Positions 38,218-48,337 of a DNA stretch of 64,000 nt are shown one piece after another. Where the stretch lies: NCBI GenBank assembly GCA_003210285.1, contig QCVS01000010.1:1-64000 (forward strand), in the 5' to 3' direction. The stretch comes from Prochlorococcus sp. AG-686-J21 (lineage in GTDB: Bacteria > Cyanobacteriota > Cyanobacteriia > PCC-6307 > Cyanobiaceae). The notes under the pieces are model-generated. The model ran no database searches. It had not been told where the DNA came from and worked only from the letters and a program-made list of their open reading frames with translations. Numbering within the stretch: position 1 is the stretch's first letter; each line of letters opens with the position of its first letter. Position numbers and translations under genes: made by a program.

Positions 38218-39135
38218 TTAAATTAATCTTCTAAGCTCTTTTACATAAATTAAATTCAGAGGGATTCTCACAATCTCCAGAGCAATTCTATTTTTACCTG
38301 AATCAACTAGAAAAAGTAATAATGGAAATAATCTTTTAATACTGATCAATCCCCCCAGACAAATTATTTGCCAAAGCAAAAGGTGAATAGGGGTTAATTG
38401 AATCATAAATCTTACTCTTAAATTTGAATGTTTTTTATAAAAGATTAAAGCCATCTTTGCTCTCTCTTTTTCTTGGGATATTAAAGATTCAATCTGCCCG
38501 CAATCAAAAGGTGGGTGCCAATGAAAGCCAACAGCTTCTGGACACTTAATTAATTTTGTCCCAATTTTTTTTAATCTCTCTCCCAACTCTAGATCTTCCC
38601 ACCCGTAGAGGCTAAAGGAGGAATCAAATAACCCAACATTTAAAAGTAATTCTTTGGCAATAGCCACATTTCCAGTAGCAAAGTATGCAAAGGAAAAGTC
38701 AGTTAACTTATACATTTCACTTTCGGGATTTATGAAATTGGAAGTATTAATAACTGAACCATAAGTAAAACATTTTTTGTTATTTTTATTCCAAGAAGAT
38801 AATAGTCTATTAACATGACAAGCTATAAAGTCTTCTAAAACAATAAGATCACTATCAATAAATATTATAATTTCATATTTGGATTTCATTACACCAAGGT
38901 TTCTTCCTAACGCAGGTCCGCCATGATTTTGTTCATATAAAACAACATGAGAGAGAGCTTTATTATTATTTCTTATCCAAGAGGTTGTGCCATCTGTAGA
39001 GCCATCATCAACAACTATTACTTCGTAATTACTGATCTTCTCATCTAAAATTTGATTCTCAAGAGCCCTTAGACATTTTTTCAATATTGGCTTTCTATTA
39101 TAAGTGGGAATAACGATACTTACATTCATAACCAT
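38218..39135 (-). CDS. Family 2 glycosyltransferase
   Basis: This 305 aa protein has a GT-A fold: VSIVIPTYNRKPILKKCLRALE near the start, VVDDGSTDGT (nucleotide sugar binding), and IIFIDSDLIV as the DxD-like metal motif. FSLYGWEDLELGERLKKIG matches the ED catalytic-base motif of chondroitin-synthase-like GT2 enzymes. A hydrophobic C-terminal stretch (about 255-280) could attach it to the membrane. The acceptor is unknown; surface polysaccharide is the usual target. The first residues MVMNVS leave some doubt whether ATG 39135 or 39129 is used. Confidence 0.85.
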   Translation of the reverse strand: MVMNVSIVIPTYNRKPILKKCLRALENQILDEKISNYEVIVVDDGSTDGTTSWIRNNNKALSHVVLYEQNHGGPALGRNLGVMKSKYEIIIFIDSDLIVLEDFIACHVNRLLSSWNKNNKKCFTYGSVINTSNFINPESEMYKLTDFSFAYFATGNVAIAKELLLNVGLFDSSFSLYGWEDLELGERLKKIGTKLIKCPEAVGFHWHPPFDCGQIESLISQEKERAKMALIFYKKHSNLRVRFMIQLTPIHLLLWQIICLGGLISIKRLFPLLLFLVDSGKNRIALEIVRIPLNLIYVKELRRLI

Positions 39136-39190
39136 ATATTATTTATTTGTTAATATACAGAATTTAAAAGATGAAAGATCCAAAATTATA

Positions 39191-39340
39191 CTAGTCAGCT
39201 GCTCCGCCATTATTAGCAGTCCCAGTTACGTGACTTCCATCAGGTCTGCCATCAGATCTAAGCTTTCTTTTCTTGAATTTTCTAGCATATGCACGATTAC
39301 GGTCAGCCTTTTCTTTTTTTAAATTTCTTCTCTTGGACAT
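39191..39340 (-). CDS. Very basic 49 aa protein
   Basis: The product begins MSKRRNLKKEKADRNRAYAR and is about one third Lys/Arg up to residue 33. It ends in an uncharged tail GTANNGGAAD. The basic part suggests binding to RNA or the ribosome, with a disordered tail. It lies between the DevBCA-like operon (24 nt after its start side) and the glycosyltransferase. I have no family name for it. The clean ATG-to-TAG frame and strong amino acid bias support that it is translated. Confidence 0.65.
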   Translation of the reverse strand: MSKRRNLKKEKADRNRAYARKFKKRKLRSDGRPDGSHVTGTANNGGAAD

Positions 39341-39363
39341 AAAAAATTTTATTTAACTTTCCA

Positions 39364-40086
39364 CTATCTTAGCTCACTAAGTGCATTAAATATCTTACCA
39401 TCCTCCATGTTTAATATCCTGTCCGCCATATCTGAAATTCTTGGATCATGAGTAACCATAAGAACAGAACAATTCTGCTCTTTTGCTAATTTCCGTAAAA
39501 GAGAAACTATTTCTCTTCCTGTGACACTATCTAAAGCGGAGGTAGGTTCATCCGCAAGTAATAGCTTTGGATTCGCAGATAATGCCCTTGCAATTGCAAC
39601 CCTTTGTTTCTGCCCTCCAGATAACCCACTTGGCATTTTTTTATGATGATCCTCTAAACCAACCGCAGATAACCACTTCCTTGCTACTTCTCTTCTTTGC
39701 AAGTACGTTAAATTTCTAATTAGATCTGCTCCCATCTGAACATTTTGTTCTGCTGTTAAACATCTAAGCAAATTATGTCCCTGAAAAATCATCCCAATAT
39801 TTCTACGAAGTTTTTGTCTAGTTTTTCTTGAAGCCCCATTTAGTTGATTGCTTAAAACCGTTAAATCTCCGCTTTGGCATGTTCTCAATGCACCAATTAA
39901 AGTTAGAAGAGTTGTCTTGCCACATCCAGAAGGTCCTTTCAAAAGAACTAGCTCTCCTTTTTCAATAAAGAAATTTACATTATTAAGTACTTGTTTCTTA
40001 TTTTCATCTAACCCGTAAAAATGACTCAAATTATTTATAGAAACAGTTTTTGAATTTTTGTTATTTTCATTGATGGCCTTAATCAT
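39364..40086 (-). CDS. devA: DevA-like ABC exporter ATP-binding protein
   Basis: This 240 aa ATPase has Walker A GPSGCGKTT (51-59), signature LSGGQKQRVAIARAL, Walker B LLLADEPTSALD, and a switch His in MVTHDPRISDMADRI. In Anabaena, DevBCA exports heterocyst glycolipids with TolC; non-heterocystous cyanobacteria have homologues with other cargo. It is the last gene of devB-devC-devA, 14 nt after devC. Confidence 0.87.
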   Translation of the reverse strand: MIKAINENNKNSKTVSINNLSHFYGLDENKKQVLNNVNFFIEKGELVLLKGPSGCGKTTLLTLIGALRTCQSGDLTVLSNQLNGASRKTRQKLRRNIGMIFQGHNLLRCLTAEQNVQMGADLIRNLTYLQRREVARKWLSAVGLEDHHKKMPSGLSGGQKQRVAIARALSANPKLLLADEPTSALDSVTGREIVSLLRKLAKEQNCSVLMVTHDPRISDMADRILNMEDGKIFNALSELR

Positions 40087-40100
40087 ACAAATAACTCTAA

Positions 40101-41273
40101 TTAAAATATTTCAGCAGGATCTGCATCGACTAATTTACGCATAGCAATTCCAGCAGAACCCATACACATAAACAAGATCAAAATAAAAATTAAAATTGTT
40201 TTATTGGCATCCATTACTATGGGTAATTTTGTAGAACTTCTGACGACTGAATAAAGTATTTGTCCAGAAAAATAAGCAGGCAAATATCCAAATAATGCTA
40301 ATAAAAAGCCTTCTCTAGCTACAACAAAAAACAAAGACTTTAGTCTATACCCCATAGCCAATAAGGTTGCATATTCGGGGAGATGATCAGTAACATCGCT
40401 ATAGAGAATTTGGTAAACAACAACGCAACCAACCACAAAGCCCATCAAAGCTCCTAAACTAAATATAAAGCCAATCGCGGTACTATTTTTCCAATAATTT
40501 TTTTCAAACTCTATAAATTGACCTTTTGTTAAAACACGAACGTCATTCGGTAAAGACTTATTTAAAATTTCAGATACTAAAATAGGATTTGCACCACTTC
40601 GAAGTTTCACTAAACCTATTTCAATACTTCCTTTTGGATTTGCAGGGAAAAGCCTTAAATATGTTTCTCTACTTGTTATGAGGTTTCCATCTGCTCCAAA
40701 GGAAGGACCCAACTCAACAAGGCCCTCAACTAATACTCTTTTACCAGCAACTTCTGTCTCTACTTTCTTCTCCGAAAGAAACCAATCTTCTATAGGTCCA
40801 AATTCTGGTCTTGAAAGTTTATCAAAAAGAACTCTTCCAGGATTTTTAAGTTTATCAGCCTTTCTTGAAAATCCATCATCTAGTAAAAGAGAATCTGAAG
40901 GATTGAATCCTAATGTTAAGATAGATCTTGTTTTTAAATTTTCTGGGTTTCTCCATAAAAGATAAGTCAAGTTAACTGGAGCAGTTTTTTCTACGTCTTC
41001 TAAAGCTAAAGTTTGAATCAATCTTCTTTTTGGAAACCCACTCATACTTATAGAACTTTTTGATCTTGGACTTATCAACACAAGATCAGCATCCAAAAGT
41101 TTATGAATAGTTACACTTGTATCAAATAATCCATCTCGAAAGCCTAATTGCATAAACATTAAAATCCCTGCGAAGCTAATTCCTGCAATAGCAACAATTA
41201 ATCTAAGTGGCTGTCTAGTTAGTAGCAACCAAGCTAAAGGGATTTTCCTAAATTTTACGAAAGAAATATTCAT
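40101..41273 (-). CDS. devC: DevC-like ABC exporter permease
   Basis: This 390 aa MacB/FtsX-type permease has one N-terminal helix (about 16-40, RQPLRLIVAIAGISFAGILMFMQLGF), a large periplasmic domain, and three C-terminal helices (roughly 270-380). RDGLFDTSVTIHKLLDADLVLISPRSKSS is typical of DevC. It shares one base with the devB stop (TAATG), so translation is coupled. Confidence 0.88.
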   Translation of the reverse strand: MNISFVKFRKIPLAWLLLTRQPLRLIVAIAGISFAGILMFMQLGFRDGLFDTSVTIHKLLDADLVLISPRSKSSISMSGFPKRRLIQTLALEDVEKTAPVNLTYLLWRNPENLKTRSILTLGFNPSDSLLLDDGFSRKADKLKNPGRVLFDKLSRPEFGPIEDWFLSEKKVETEVAGKRVLVEGLVELGPSFGADGNLITSRETYLRLFPANPKGSIEIGLVKLRSGANPILVSEILNKSLPNDVRVLTKGQFIEFEKNYWKNSTAIGFIFSLGALMGFVVGCVVVYQILYSDVTDHLPEYATLLAMGYRLKSLFFVVAREGFLLALFGYLPAYFSGQILYSVVRSSTKLPIVMDANKTILIFILILFMCMGSAGIAMRKLVDADPAEIF

Positions 41274-42190
41274 TAAGGTAGGAATTTTGCAATGACTTTC
41301 ATACCAGTATAATTTTTAACTAATTTTATAGATTCCGCATTTAGCTTTACAAGAACTTCAATAATACGAGCATCGGCATCCCCGGTAGGATCTGTGGATA
41401 AGACCTTTCTTTGTTTTACTTGGGGGCTAATTCTTATTACTTCCCCTTTTAGAGTTTTTTTGAAGCCTCCATTTTCACTACTTAATTCAACATTTTGCGA
41501 GATAAATACTCTATTTATATCAGATTCATAGACTTCTATAAGTGCCTCCATATTCTGACTTGAGCCAATATCAAGAATCCCTTCGTTTTTAGATCTTTCT
41601 CCAACTCTTGTATTAACAGAAAGTATATAGCCATCAATTGGGCTTCTCAGTTGTGAGTTAAAAAGATCTATCTCAATGTTTTTTTTATCCCCAACATTAA
41701 TTATTTTTTGTTTTTGTAATTTTAACAATTCATCTTTTCTCTGAGAAAGTTGTACCAATGAATATGCTGACTTTTCAACGGCTAATTCATATCTTTTAAT
41801 TTGATCTTCTTTTAATGAAATCTCTAAAATATTAGTTTCAATAAGAGAATTCTTTTGTTCAAGATCTGCAATTAATTTATTCCTGTTTTCAAAAACGGCC
41901 AGGACTGAGCCTTCCTTGACATAATCTCCCTCCTGAACAAAAAGTTCAGACAAACGAGGAGATGATCCAAATTGAGATATTGGTGCTGCTAATTGCCTAA
42001 TCTCCCCAGCTGGAGAAAGTTGACCTAATGCGGCAACTGCTTCTATTACAGGAATAAAATCAGAAGTAATTTCTGTATTAGAATTAATATTTAATTTATT
42101 ATTTTGAGAACATGAACTTAATCCAATCGATACTGGTAAAAATATCAAAAGATAAAAGAGTAGATTTTTAAAATTATTAATAAACATCAA
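41273..42190 (-). CDS. devB: DevB-like membrane fusion protein with a lipobox
   Basis: This 305 aa periplasmic adaptor begins with a lipoprotein-type signal ending LSSC (about residue 27), then a biotinyl-lipoyl-like half ([35 protein letters not shown]), a coiled-coil hairpin (about 105-165), and a return strand ([18 protein letters not shown]). This links an inner-membrane exporter to an outer-membrane TolC channel. The lipobox suggests lipid anchoring rather than a membrane helix. It overlaps pcyA by 4 nt. Confidence 0.87.
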   Translation of the reverse strand: MMFINNFKNLLFYLLIFLPVSIGLSSCSQNNKLNINSNTEITSDFIPVIEAVAALGQLSPAGEIRQLAAPISQFGSSPRLSELFVQEGDYVKEGSVLAVFENRNKLIADLEQKNSLIETNILEISLKEDQIKRYELAVEKSAYSLVQLSQRKDELLKLQKQKIINVGDKKNIEIDLFNSQLRSPIDGYILSVNTRVGERSKNEGILDIGSSQNMEALIEVYESDINRVFISQNVELSSENGGFKKTLKGEVIRISPQVKQRKVLSTDPTGDADARIIEVLVKLNAESIKLVKNYTGMKVIAKFLP

Positions 42191-42912
42191 AAATCAAATA
42201 GTACTTTTTTGATGTAATCATCTACCCATATTTTATCAAAATATTTAAGTAAAACTAAACTTGTTTTTTCATTTTTCATTTGCTGAACACAATAATTTTT
42301 TTGATAATGAATTCTTTCTTCAATTATTCCATTATCACAATCAGGACAAGTACTTTTACTTAACTGAATTAAAACAGAAAGATAATTATCAACTATTTTA
42401 CAAAAAGCATTTTTTTCGCTTTCATTTTTTAAAGAAGCAAATAAAACATTTTTAGAGAAAATATTTCCCCATTTTGGAATGTCTCTTTTGGATTTAAAAA
42501 CGTTTTTATCAATATTAGATAGCAATTTATCATATTTTATATTTTGGTTCTTTGATGACGGGGATAAATCAACAATAGCTGCTGAAACTAATTCATTAAC
42601 TTTAACTAAATCCATCCCAAATATTGGAATATCATACTTTGGGTCAGGGAAAAATACACAATGAAGAATCTTCAGACTATTTGAAAATTCAGCCACCTCT
42701 ATGTGTAACTTTCTAAATCCTTTTGCTTTATGAAATTCATTTTCTATATATAATTCCTTACCTTCTACATTAGAAATTATATTTGAAAGCTTGGGATCTA
42801 CTTCGATACAATTGAGGTTTTTAAGCTTAGACCTATGTCCTCTTATATTTTGCAATAAATTCAAAATAAGTGGATCAATTAATTTAGTTTTGGTTAAAGA
42901 TTTAGACAACAA
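42187..42912 (-). CDS. pcyA: Phycocyanobilin:ferredoxin oxidoreductase
   Basis: This 241 aa enzyme reduces biliverdin IX-alpha to phycocyanobilin with four electrons. [38 protein letters not shown] contains the conserved His and Asp of the bilin reductase family, with PIFGMDLV a PcyA landmark. The late Cys pair C195-x2-C198 (TCPDCDNG) is less usual. Its stop overlaps devB (ATGA), which is an odd operon partner for bilin synthesis. The start is 41 nt from the divergent M16 gene. Confidence 0.9.
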   Translation of the reverse strand: MLSKSLTKTKLIDPLILNLLQNIRGHRSKLKNLNCIEVDPKLSNIISNVEGKELYIENEFHKAKGFRKLHIEVAEFSNSLKILHCVFFPDPKYDIPIFGMDLVKVNELVSAAIVDLSPSSKNQNIKYDKLLSNIDKNVFKSKRDIPKWGNIFSKNVLFASLKNESEKNAFCKIVDNYLSVLIQLSKSTCPDCDNGIIEERIHYQKNYCVQQMKNEKTSLVLLKYFDKIWVDDYIKKVLFDF

Positions 42913-42953
42913 GAGTAAAAGGTATCAAAATAAAAGTAGGAAAAAAAATTTCA

Positions 42954-44204
42954 ATGTACGTAGGCGAAATTAATTACTATAACCATTCAAACAAACCTCA
43001 ATGTGTTTTTGTGGAAAATAAAGAATTACCGCTCGTATCCATAGATTTTTGGTTTAAAGCAGGATGTGTATTTGAGGAATCAGATAAAAATGGGACTGCT
43101 CATTTTCTTGAACATATGATTTTCAAGGGGAATAATAAAATAATGCCAGGAGAATTTGATCATAAAATTGAATCTCTTGGTGGTATTAGCAATGCTTCAA
43201 CTGGATATGATGATGCACACTACTACGTTTTAATACCCACAATCAATTTTAAAGAATCACTAGCTCTTTTGACAAACATTGTTTTATCGCCAAGCATTAA
43301 TATCCATGAATTTGAAAAAGAGAAAAGTGTTGTTATTGATGAAATAAAACAACAAAATGACCAGCCTGATGAAAAGCTTTTTAATTATTTCCTGAGCAGA
43401 ATATGGAACGATAATAATTACGGCAAAACAATCCTAGGTACTGAAAAAGATGTCCAATCATTAAAGATAGGAGATCTAGAAAAATTCCACAATAAATTCT
43501 ATAACAAAAAAAATATTTCTATTTCAATTGCTGGAAATCTATCTAAGGAAACTTTTGAAGAATATTACGAAAACAACTTTTCTTATCTAAATCATGGTGA
43601 GACTTCTGAAATAAAAAATAATAATAAATTAATTGCAAGACCAAACATTGGGAGAGAAGAAATTAATTTTGATAATATTGAATTTTCTAGAATATTCATG
43701 GCATGGAGTATACCTTGCCTTATGAATCAGAGAATAAATATCGGATTTGAAATTTTAGCATCTTTACTTTCTGTTGGAAGAAATAGCAGATTAGTAAAAG
43801 TTTTAAAAGAAGAAAAGAACCTAGTTCAGTCAATATATGTCGATGTAAATGGTGGGGAATTAGGCGGTTTATTAATAATAGAAGCTTGCTGCGATGAAAT
43901 GAATATAAAAAACGTAGAGGAAGAAATTAATAAAATAATTCAAGAAGTTATGAGTTTCAAAAATTTAACTAAAAATGAGTTAAGAAAAGCAATTAATATT
44001 GTTAAAAGCAACTATATTTTTAATCTGGAAACGTCAACACAATTAACTTCATTTTTTGGAAGTGAACTTTTGTGGGGTAGAAAAAATTCCATAGAAAATT
44101 TTAATAATCATCTAGAATACTGGAATAATTTAAATAATTTTAAAGAAATAATAAATTTTTTATCAATAAATAAATTCACTTTTATTGCATCAAAAAGTAA
44201 ATGA
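42954..44204 (+). CDS. M16 zinc peptidase, active-type subunit
   Basis: This 416 aa protein has the inverted zinc motif H50-x2-E53-H54 (AHFLEHMIFKGN), the downstream E in EKEKSVVIDEIKQQNDQ, and the fold of mitochondrial-processing-peptidase-like enzymes. No signal peptide is visible, so it is cytoplasmic or loosely membrane-bound. The next gene overlaps by ATGA and encodes the inactive partner, a common M16B pairing. The substrate could be targeting or small peptides. Confidence 0.88.
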   Translation: MYVGEINYYNHSNKPQCVFVENKELPLVSIDFWFKAGCVFEESDKNGTAHFLEHMIFKGNNKIMPGEFDHKIESLGGISNASTGYDDAHYYVLIPTINFKESLALLTNIVLSPSINIHEFEKEKSVVIDEIKQQNDQPDEKLFNYFLSRIWNDNNYGKTILGTEKDVQSLKIGDLEKFHNKFYNKKNISISIAGNLSKETFEEYYENNFSYLNHGETSEIKNNNKLIARPNIGREEINFDNIEFSRIFMAWSIPCLMNQRINIGFEILASLLSVGRNSRLVKVLKEEKNLVQSIYVDVNGGELGGLLIIEACCDEMNIKNVEEEINKIIQEVMSFKNLTKNELRKAINIVKSNYIFNLETSTQLTSFFGSELLWGRKNSIENFNNHLEYWNNLNNFKEIINFLSINKFTFIASKSK

Positions 44205-45433
44205 TACAAAAATATTTCCAAAATGAAGATAGAAGAAATTTTTCAATTGCGATGATTTGGATAAATGGTGGAAGCAGTATGGATGTTGAAAATAAAAAAG
44301 GGATTAATCAAATTCTTTGCTCATTACTAAGCAGAGGATGTAAAGATTTTGAAAATTTAGCTTTTTCGGAGTACCTACATTCACATGGGGCAGAATTAAA
44401 TCTTGAGACATTAGAGGATGGTACGTTGATAAGTCTTAAATCATTAGATGAGTATTTTTATAAACTTTTTCCTTTACTGGATTTGATAATTAATCAACCA
44501 TCACTTCCATACAGCCAATTCCAAAATGTAAAGAAATCATCCATCAATACTTTAAAAAAAGATAAGGAAAATCCTTTCAATATTACCTTTGAAAAATGGC
44601 GTAAAATTGTATATTTAAAACATTCCTATGCTTATAATTCTTATGGATATGAGGAAGATATTTCTAAAATTAACTATAATGATGTTTTATCTGAATATGA
44701 AAATTTTAAAAATAGAGATAAGCATTTAATTTCTAATAATTTAATACTCAAAAGTAAAAGTTATGATTTATTCAATCATAATATTTGCAAAAATAAATTT
44801 ATTTCTAATCAATTAGATTGCGAAAATAATGACCAAAATCATAATATTTTTAATCGGTTTGTAAGTACACATAAAAAGTCAAACCAAGTAATTCTAATGT
44901 TAGGGAACCAAACGTGTCCGATATCTAGTCATGAATTCTTACCTTTAAAAATTTTAGAATCACATCTCTCATATGGTATGAGCTCTGTATTATTCAAATT
45001 ATTCAGAGAAAAAAATGGTTTAACCTATGATGTTGGGGTCTATAATCCTTTTAGAAAACAAAATGCTCCTTTTTTAATTTACCTTTCTGTCTCAAATAAA
45101 AATGCACGTTTAGCATTTGAAATCTTATCTGAATTATGGAGAAAATTATTATCTTCGTTAATTGTTGATAAGGATATTTCTTTAGCGAAGATTAAATTAG
45201 AAAGTTCTACTCTTATCTCAAACCAAACATTAGATGAAATTTTTCAGAGGAAAATTCAATTTATTGGATATGATTTAGACCAAAATTTTAATATTCTTAC
45301 TAAAATTGATGACATAAATTCTGAAGATATATTAAAGGTAATTAGAAAATATTTATCAAAACCTTTTTTGAGTATTTACGGAGAAAGAAAAATATGTGAT
45401 CAAATTAAGAAGCTTTGGATAACAAATTTTTAA
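44201..45433 (+). CDS. M16 peptidase-like, non-catalytic subunit
   Basis: This 410 aa protein has the M16 fold but no HxxEH: the equivalent place reads GINQILCSLLSRGC. The C-terminal substrate-side motif LFREKNGLTYDVGVYNPFRKQ (Arg/Tyr pair of M16 partners) is kept. It probably forms a heterodimer with the upstream subunit. Its TAA shares bases with the stop of the convergent gene (TTAA at 45430-45433). Confidence 0.86.
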   Translation: MIQKYFQNEDRRNFSIAMIWINGGSSMDVENKKGINQILCSLLSRGCKDFENLAFSEYLHSHGAELNLETLEDGTLISLKSLDEYFYKLFPLLDLIINQPSLPYSQFQNVKKSSINTLKKDKENPFNITFEKWRKIVYLKHSYAYNSYGYEEDISKINYNDVLSEYENFKNRDKHLISNNLILKSKSYDLFNHNICKNKFISNQLDCENNDQNHNIFNRFVSTHKKSNQVILMLGNQTCPISSHEFLPLKILESHLSYGMSSVLFKLFREKNGLTYDVGVYNPFRKQNAPFLIYLSVSNKNARLAFEILSELWRKLLSSLIVDKDISLAKIKLESSTLISNQTLDEIFQRKIQFIGYDLDQNFNILTKIDDINSEDILKVIRKYLSKPFLSIYGERKICDQIKKLWITNF

Positions 45434-45645
45434 ATTTTAATTTTTTCAATCTTGTCAGTATCAATTAAGAAAGATCCTCTTCTAAATTTTATTTCAACAG
45501 TATCAGGAGATTTTATGGAAATTATTTCCCCAATTTCGTCAATAGCTACTAAGTCAGGCGGCCTAAGCATTGGCATATTGTCAGAAGTTTTAAGATAAGA
45601 CAAGGGATTTTTTAGTTTTACCTGATCTTGAATATTGAATTCCAT
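45430..45645 (-). CDS. CRR42/DUF3148-like NDH-1 assembly protein
   Basis: This 71 aa protein resembles plant CRR42 and its cyanobacterial relatives: VKLKNPLSYLKTSDNMPMLRPPDLVAIDEIGEIISIK, followed by a small barrel ending FRRGSFLIDTDKIE. CRR42 is needed for assembly of the chloroplast NDH complex; I infer an NDH-1 role from the match, made by eye. It converges on the M16 gene and diverges from ftsH. Confidence 0.68.
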   Translation of the reverse strand: MEFNIQDQVKLKNPLSYLKTSDNMPMLRPPDLVAIDEIGEIISIKSPDTVEIKFRRGSFLIDTDKIEKIKI

Positions 45646-45756
45646 AGTGAATTAAGAAATGTAAAATTGATTTACTATAAAAATTAAGTAATAAAATTAC
45701 AACGAAATGGATAGTTTCATTCTAGAATTATGAAAATTTATATGTGAAATAAATTA

Positions 45757-47670
45757 ATGAATCAAAAATTTAAAACAATAATTTTATGGGCTCTCCCTAT
45801 AATTTTGGTTATTGCCCTTTCATATCAATTCCTTTCAACTAGTAATATTGATTCATTAAAATCTAATGGTACGACAATCGCACCTAAAAATTCAGCAGTA
45901 GCCAGAGTTAGCTACGGAAGATTTTTAGATTATATAAAATCCGGAAGAGTTACATCAGTTGATATTTTTGATGGAGGTAGAAATGCTGTTATTGAAACAG
46001 TTGATTCAGATTTAGATAATAAAGTACAAAGATTAAGAGTTGATTTACCAGGTCTTACTCCTGAACTAATAAGCAATCTTAAAAATGAAGGAATAAGTTT
46101 TGATGTACACCCTGTCAAAACGGCACCACCAGCTTTGGGAATTCTGGGAAATCTTCTTTTTCCTGCAATTTTGATAGGAGGTTTAATTCTTTTAGCGAGA
46201 AGATCGAATGGTATGCCAGGAGGTCCAGGACAAGCTATGCAATTTGGGAAATCAAAAGCTAAATTTGCTATGAATGCAGATACGGGAGTAGTATTTGACG
46301 ATGTTGCAGGAGTTAATGAGGCAAAAGAAGACCTTGAAGAAGTTGTAACATTTTTAAAAAAACCGGAAAAGTTTACTTCTGTAGGTGCTCGTATACCTAA
46401 AGGGGTATTACTTGTAGGTCCTCCAGGAACCGGAAAAACACTCCTAGCTAAAGCAATTGCAGGAGAGGCCGGTGTTCCATTCTTCTCGCTAGCAGGTTCG
46501 GAATTTGTTGAGATGTTCGTTGGAGTTGGAGCTAGTAGAGTTAGAGATCTTTTTAAAAAAGCTAAAGAGAATAGTCCATGTATAATCTTTATTGATGAAA
46601 TTGATGCTGTAGGTAGGCAAAGAGGTGCTGGTATCGGTGGTGGTAATGATGAAAGAGAGCAAACTCTTAACCAACTCTTAACTGAAATGGATGGATTTGA
46701 AGGGAATAGTGGAATTATTATTATTGCCGCAACAAACCGTCCAGATGTTTTAGATTCAGCCTTAATGAGGCCAGGTAGATTTGATAGACAAGTAACAGTT
46801 GATGCTCCTGACATTAAAGGAAGATTATCAATCCTTGAAGTTCACTCAAAAAACAAAACTCTTCAGAAAGACTTAACTTTAGAAAGTATTGCAAGGAGGA
46901 CTCCAGGTTTTACTGGTGCAGATTTAGCGAATCTTCTAAATGAAGCTGCAATCTTAACTGCCAGAAGAAGAAAAGATTCAATAAGCATTTTAGAAATAGA
47001 TGATTCAGTAGATAGAATAGTTGCAGGAATGGAAGGCTCTCCATTAACTGATGGAAGAAGCAAAAGATTAATTGCCTATCACGAAGTTGGACATGCAATT
47101 ATAGGTACATTAGTTAAAGCTCATGATCCCGTTCAGAAAGTAACTGTAATTCCAAGAGGCCAAGCAAAAGGACTTACATGGTTTACTCCTGACGATGATC
47201 AATCTCTCATAAGCAGAGCAAATTTAAAAGCAAGAATTATGGGTGCTCTTGGAGGAAGAGCAGCTGAAGATGTCGTTTTTGGTGAAGGTGAAATAACAAC
47301 TGGAGCTGGAGGAGATTTTCAACAAGTAGCTTCAATGGCGAGACAAATGGTTACAAGATTTGGGATGAGCAATTTAGGTCCAATTGCTCTTGAAGGCGGA
47401 AATCAAGAAGTTTTTGTAGGGAGAGACTTAATGACTAGAAGTGAAGTATCGGATTCTATCTCTAAACAAATTGATGAAAGTGTAAGAGTTATGGTTAAAG
47501 ATTGTTATAAGCAAACTTATTCAATAATTAGTAAGAATAGAGAGGCGATGGACAAATTAGTAGATCTTTTAATAGAAAAAGAAACATTAGATGGTGAAGA
47601 GTTTGTAAAAATACTTTCTGAATTTACACCAATTCCTGAAAAAGAAAGAAGTCCACAAATACTTAATTAA
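45757..47670 (+). CDS. ftsH: ATP-dependent zinc metalloprotease FtsH
   Basis: This 637 aa membrane AAA protease degrades damaged membrane proteins such as photosystem II D1. Helices lie at about 7-25 and 127-147. Walker A is GPPGTGKT (221-228), Walker [12 protein letters not shown], and the protease motif H442-E-x2-H446 (HEVGH). The size and sequence are of the thylakoid FtsH2/3-like group, though which paralogue is not certain. Its stop shares TTAA with clpP. Confidence 0.96.
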   Translation: MNQKFKTIILWALPIILVIALSYQFLSTSNIDSLKSNGTTIAPKNSAVARVSYGRFLDYIKSGRVTSVDIFDGGRNAVIETVDSDLDNKVQRLRVDLPGLTPELISNLKNEGISFDVHPVKTAPPALGILGNLLFPAILIGGLILLARRSNGMPGGPGQAMQFGKSKAKFAMNADTGVVFDDVAGVNEAKEDLEEVVTFLKKPEKFTSVGARIPKGVLLVGPPGTGKTLLAKAIAGEAGVPFFSLAGSEFVEMFVGVGASRVRDLFKKAKENSPCIIFIDEIDAVGRQRGAGIGGGNDEREQTLNQLLTEMDGFEGNSGIIIIAATNRPDVLDSALMRPGRFDRQVTVDAPDIKGRLSILEVHSKNKTLQKDLTLESIARRTPGFTGADLANLLNEAAILTARRRKDSISILEIDDSVDRIVAGMEGSPLTDGRSKRLIAYHEVGHAIIGTLVKAHDPVQKVTVIPRGQAKGLTWFTPDDDQSLISRANLKARIMGALGGRAAEDVVFGEGEITTGAGGDFQQVASMARQMVTRFGMSNLGPIALEGGNQEVFVGRDLMTRSEVSDSISKQIDESVRVMVKDCYKQTYSIISKNREAMDKLVDLLIEKETLDGEEFVKILSEFTPIPEKERSPQILN

Positions 47671-47675
47671 GTATT
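47658..47675. terminator. 18 bp palindrome over the shared ftsH/clpP stop codons
   Basis: AATACTTAATTAAGTATT is a perfect palindrome centred on the TTAA that contains both convergent stop codons. In RNA it folds as a 7 bp stem with a 4 nt AAUU loop. On the plus strand a TTTTTT run follows 15 nt later. It may be a weak two-way terminator or a barrier to RNA decay. Confidence 0.4.
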
Positions 47676-48257
47676 CTTTATTGGTTTTTTATCTAAAACT
47701 AAATCTATTAAACCATAATCTACTGCTTCTTGGGGAGACATATAAAAATCCCTATCAGTATCTTCTTTAATAGTGTCAAGTTCCTTGCCAGTTCTTTCAG
47801 ATAATTCAATGTTTAAACGTTTCTTTAAGTATAAAATTTCATCAGCTTGAATTCTAATATCGCTTGCTTGACCTCTCGCTCCGCCAAGTGGTTGATGAAT
47901 CATTATTCTTGAATGTCTGAGGCTACTTCTTTTACCTTTAGTACCTGCTGCAAGTAAAAAGGCTCCCATACTAGCTGCTAATCCAACGCAAACGGTATGA
48001 ATATCAGGCTTTACATGTTGCATGGTATCGAAAATACCTAAACCGTCATAAACCGACCCTCCAGGAGAATTTATATACATATAAATATCTTTTTCAGGAT
48101 CTTCGGCTTCAAGGAAAAGTAATTGAGCAACAATTCTATTTGCAGTATCACTTGTGACCTGTTCTCCTAAGAATATTATCCTTTCTCTTAAAAGTCTTGA
48201 GTAAATATCAAAGACTCTCTCACTTCCACCGGATTCTTCTAAGACTAAAGGAATCAT
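47667..48257 (-). CDS. clpP: ATP-dependent Clp protease proteolytic subunit
   Basis: This 196 aa serine protease subunit has Ser96 in AASMGAF, His121 in [12 protein letters not shown] and the Asp in DTDRDFYMS (about residue 168-174). [17 protein letters not shown] is the oxyanion region. Cyanobacteria have several ClpP/ClpR paralogues; this one has a full triad, so it is a ClpP rather than ClpR. It diverges from psb29. Confidence 0.95.
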   Translation of the reverse strand: MIPLVLEESGGSERVFDIYSRLLRERIIFLGEQVTSDTANRIVAQLLFLEAEDPEKDIYMYINSPGGSVYDGLGIFDTMQHVKPDIHTVCVGLAASMGAFLLAAGTKGKRSSLRHSRIMIHQPLGGARGQASDIRIQADEILYLKKRLNIELSERTGKELDTIKEDTDRDFYMSPQEAVDYGLIDLVLDKKPIKNT

Positions 48258-48337
48258 AATAATATTTATCTGTTTATTTGATCTTAACGATATTGAGTCA
48301 ACATACGCTATGGTTATTAAGGTTTACATATAAAAAA

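Noticed and set aside
45930-46814. Long minus-strand open frame (294 codons) inside ftsH
   Set aside because: It is antisense to the highly conserved FtsH coding sequence and is low-complexity Ser/Pro-rich, typical of a shadow frame.
48278-48337. Upstream extension of psb29 starting at ATG 48278
   Set aside because: The added 20 residues are unlike the THF1 N-terminus; GTG 48338 gives a normal protein.
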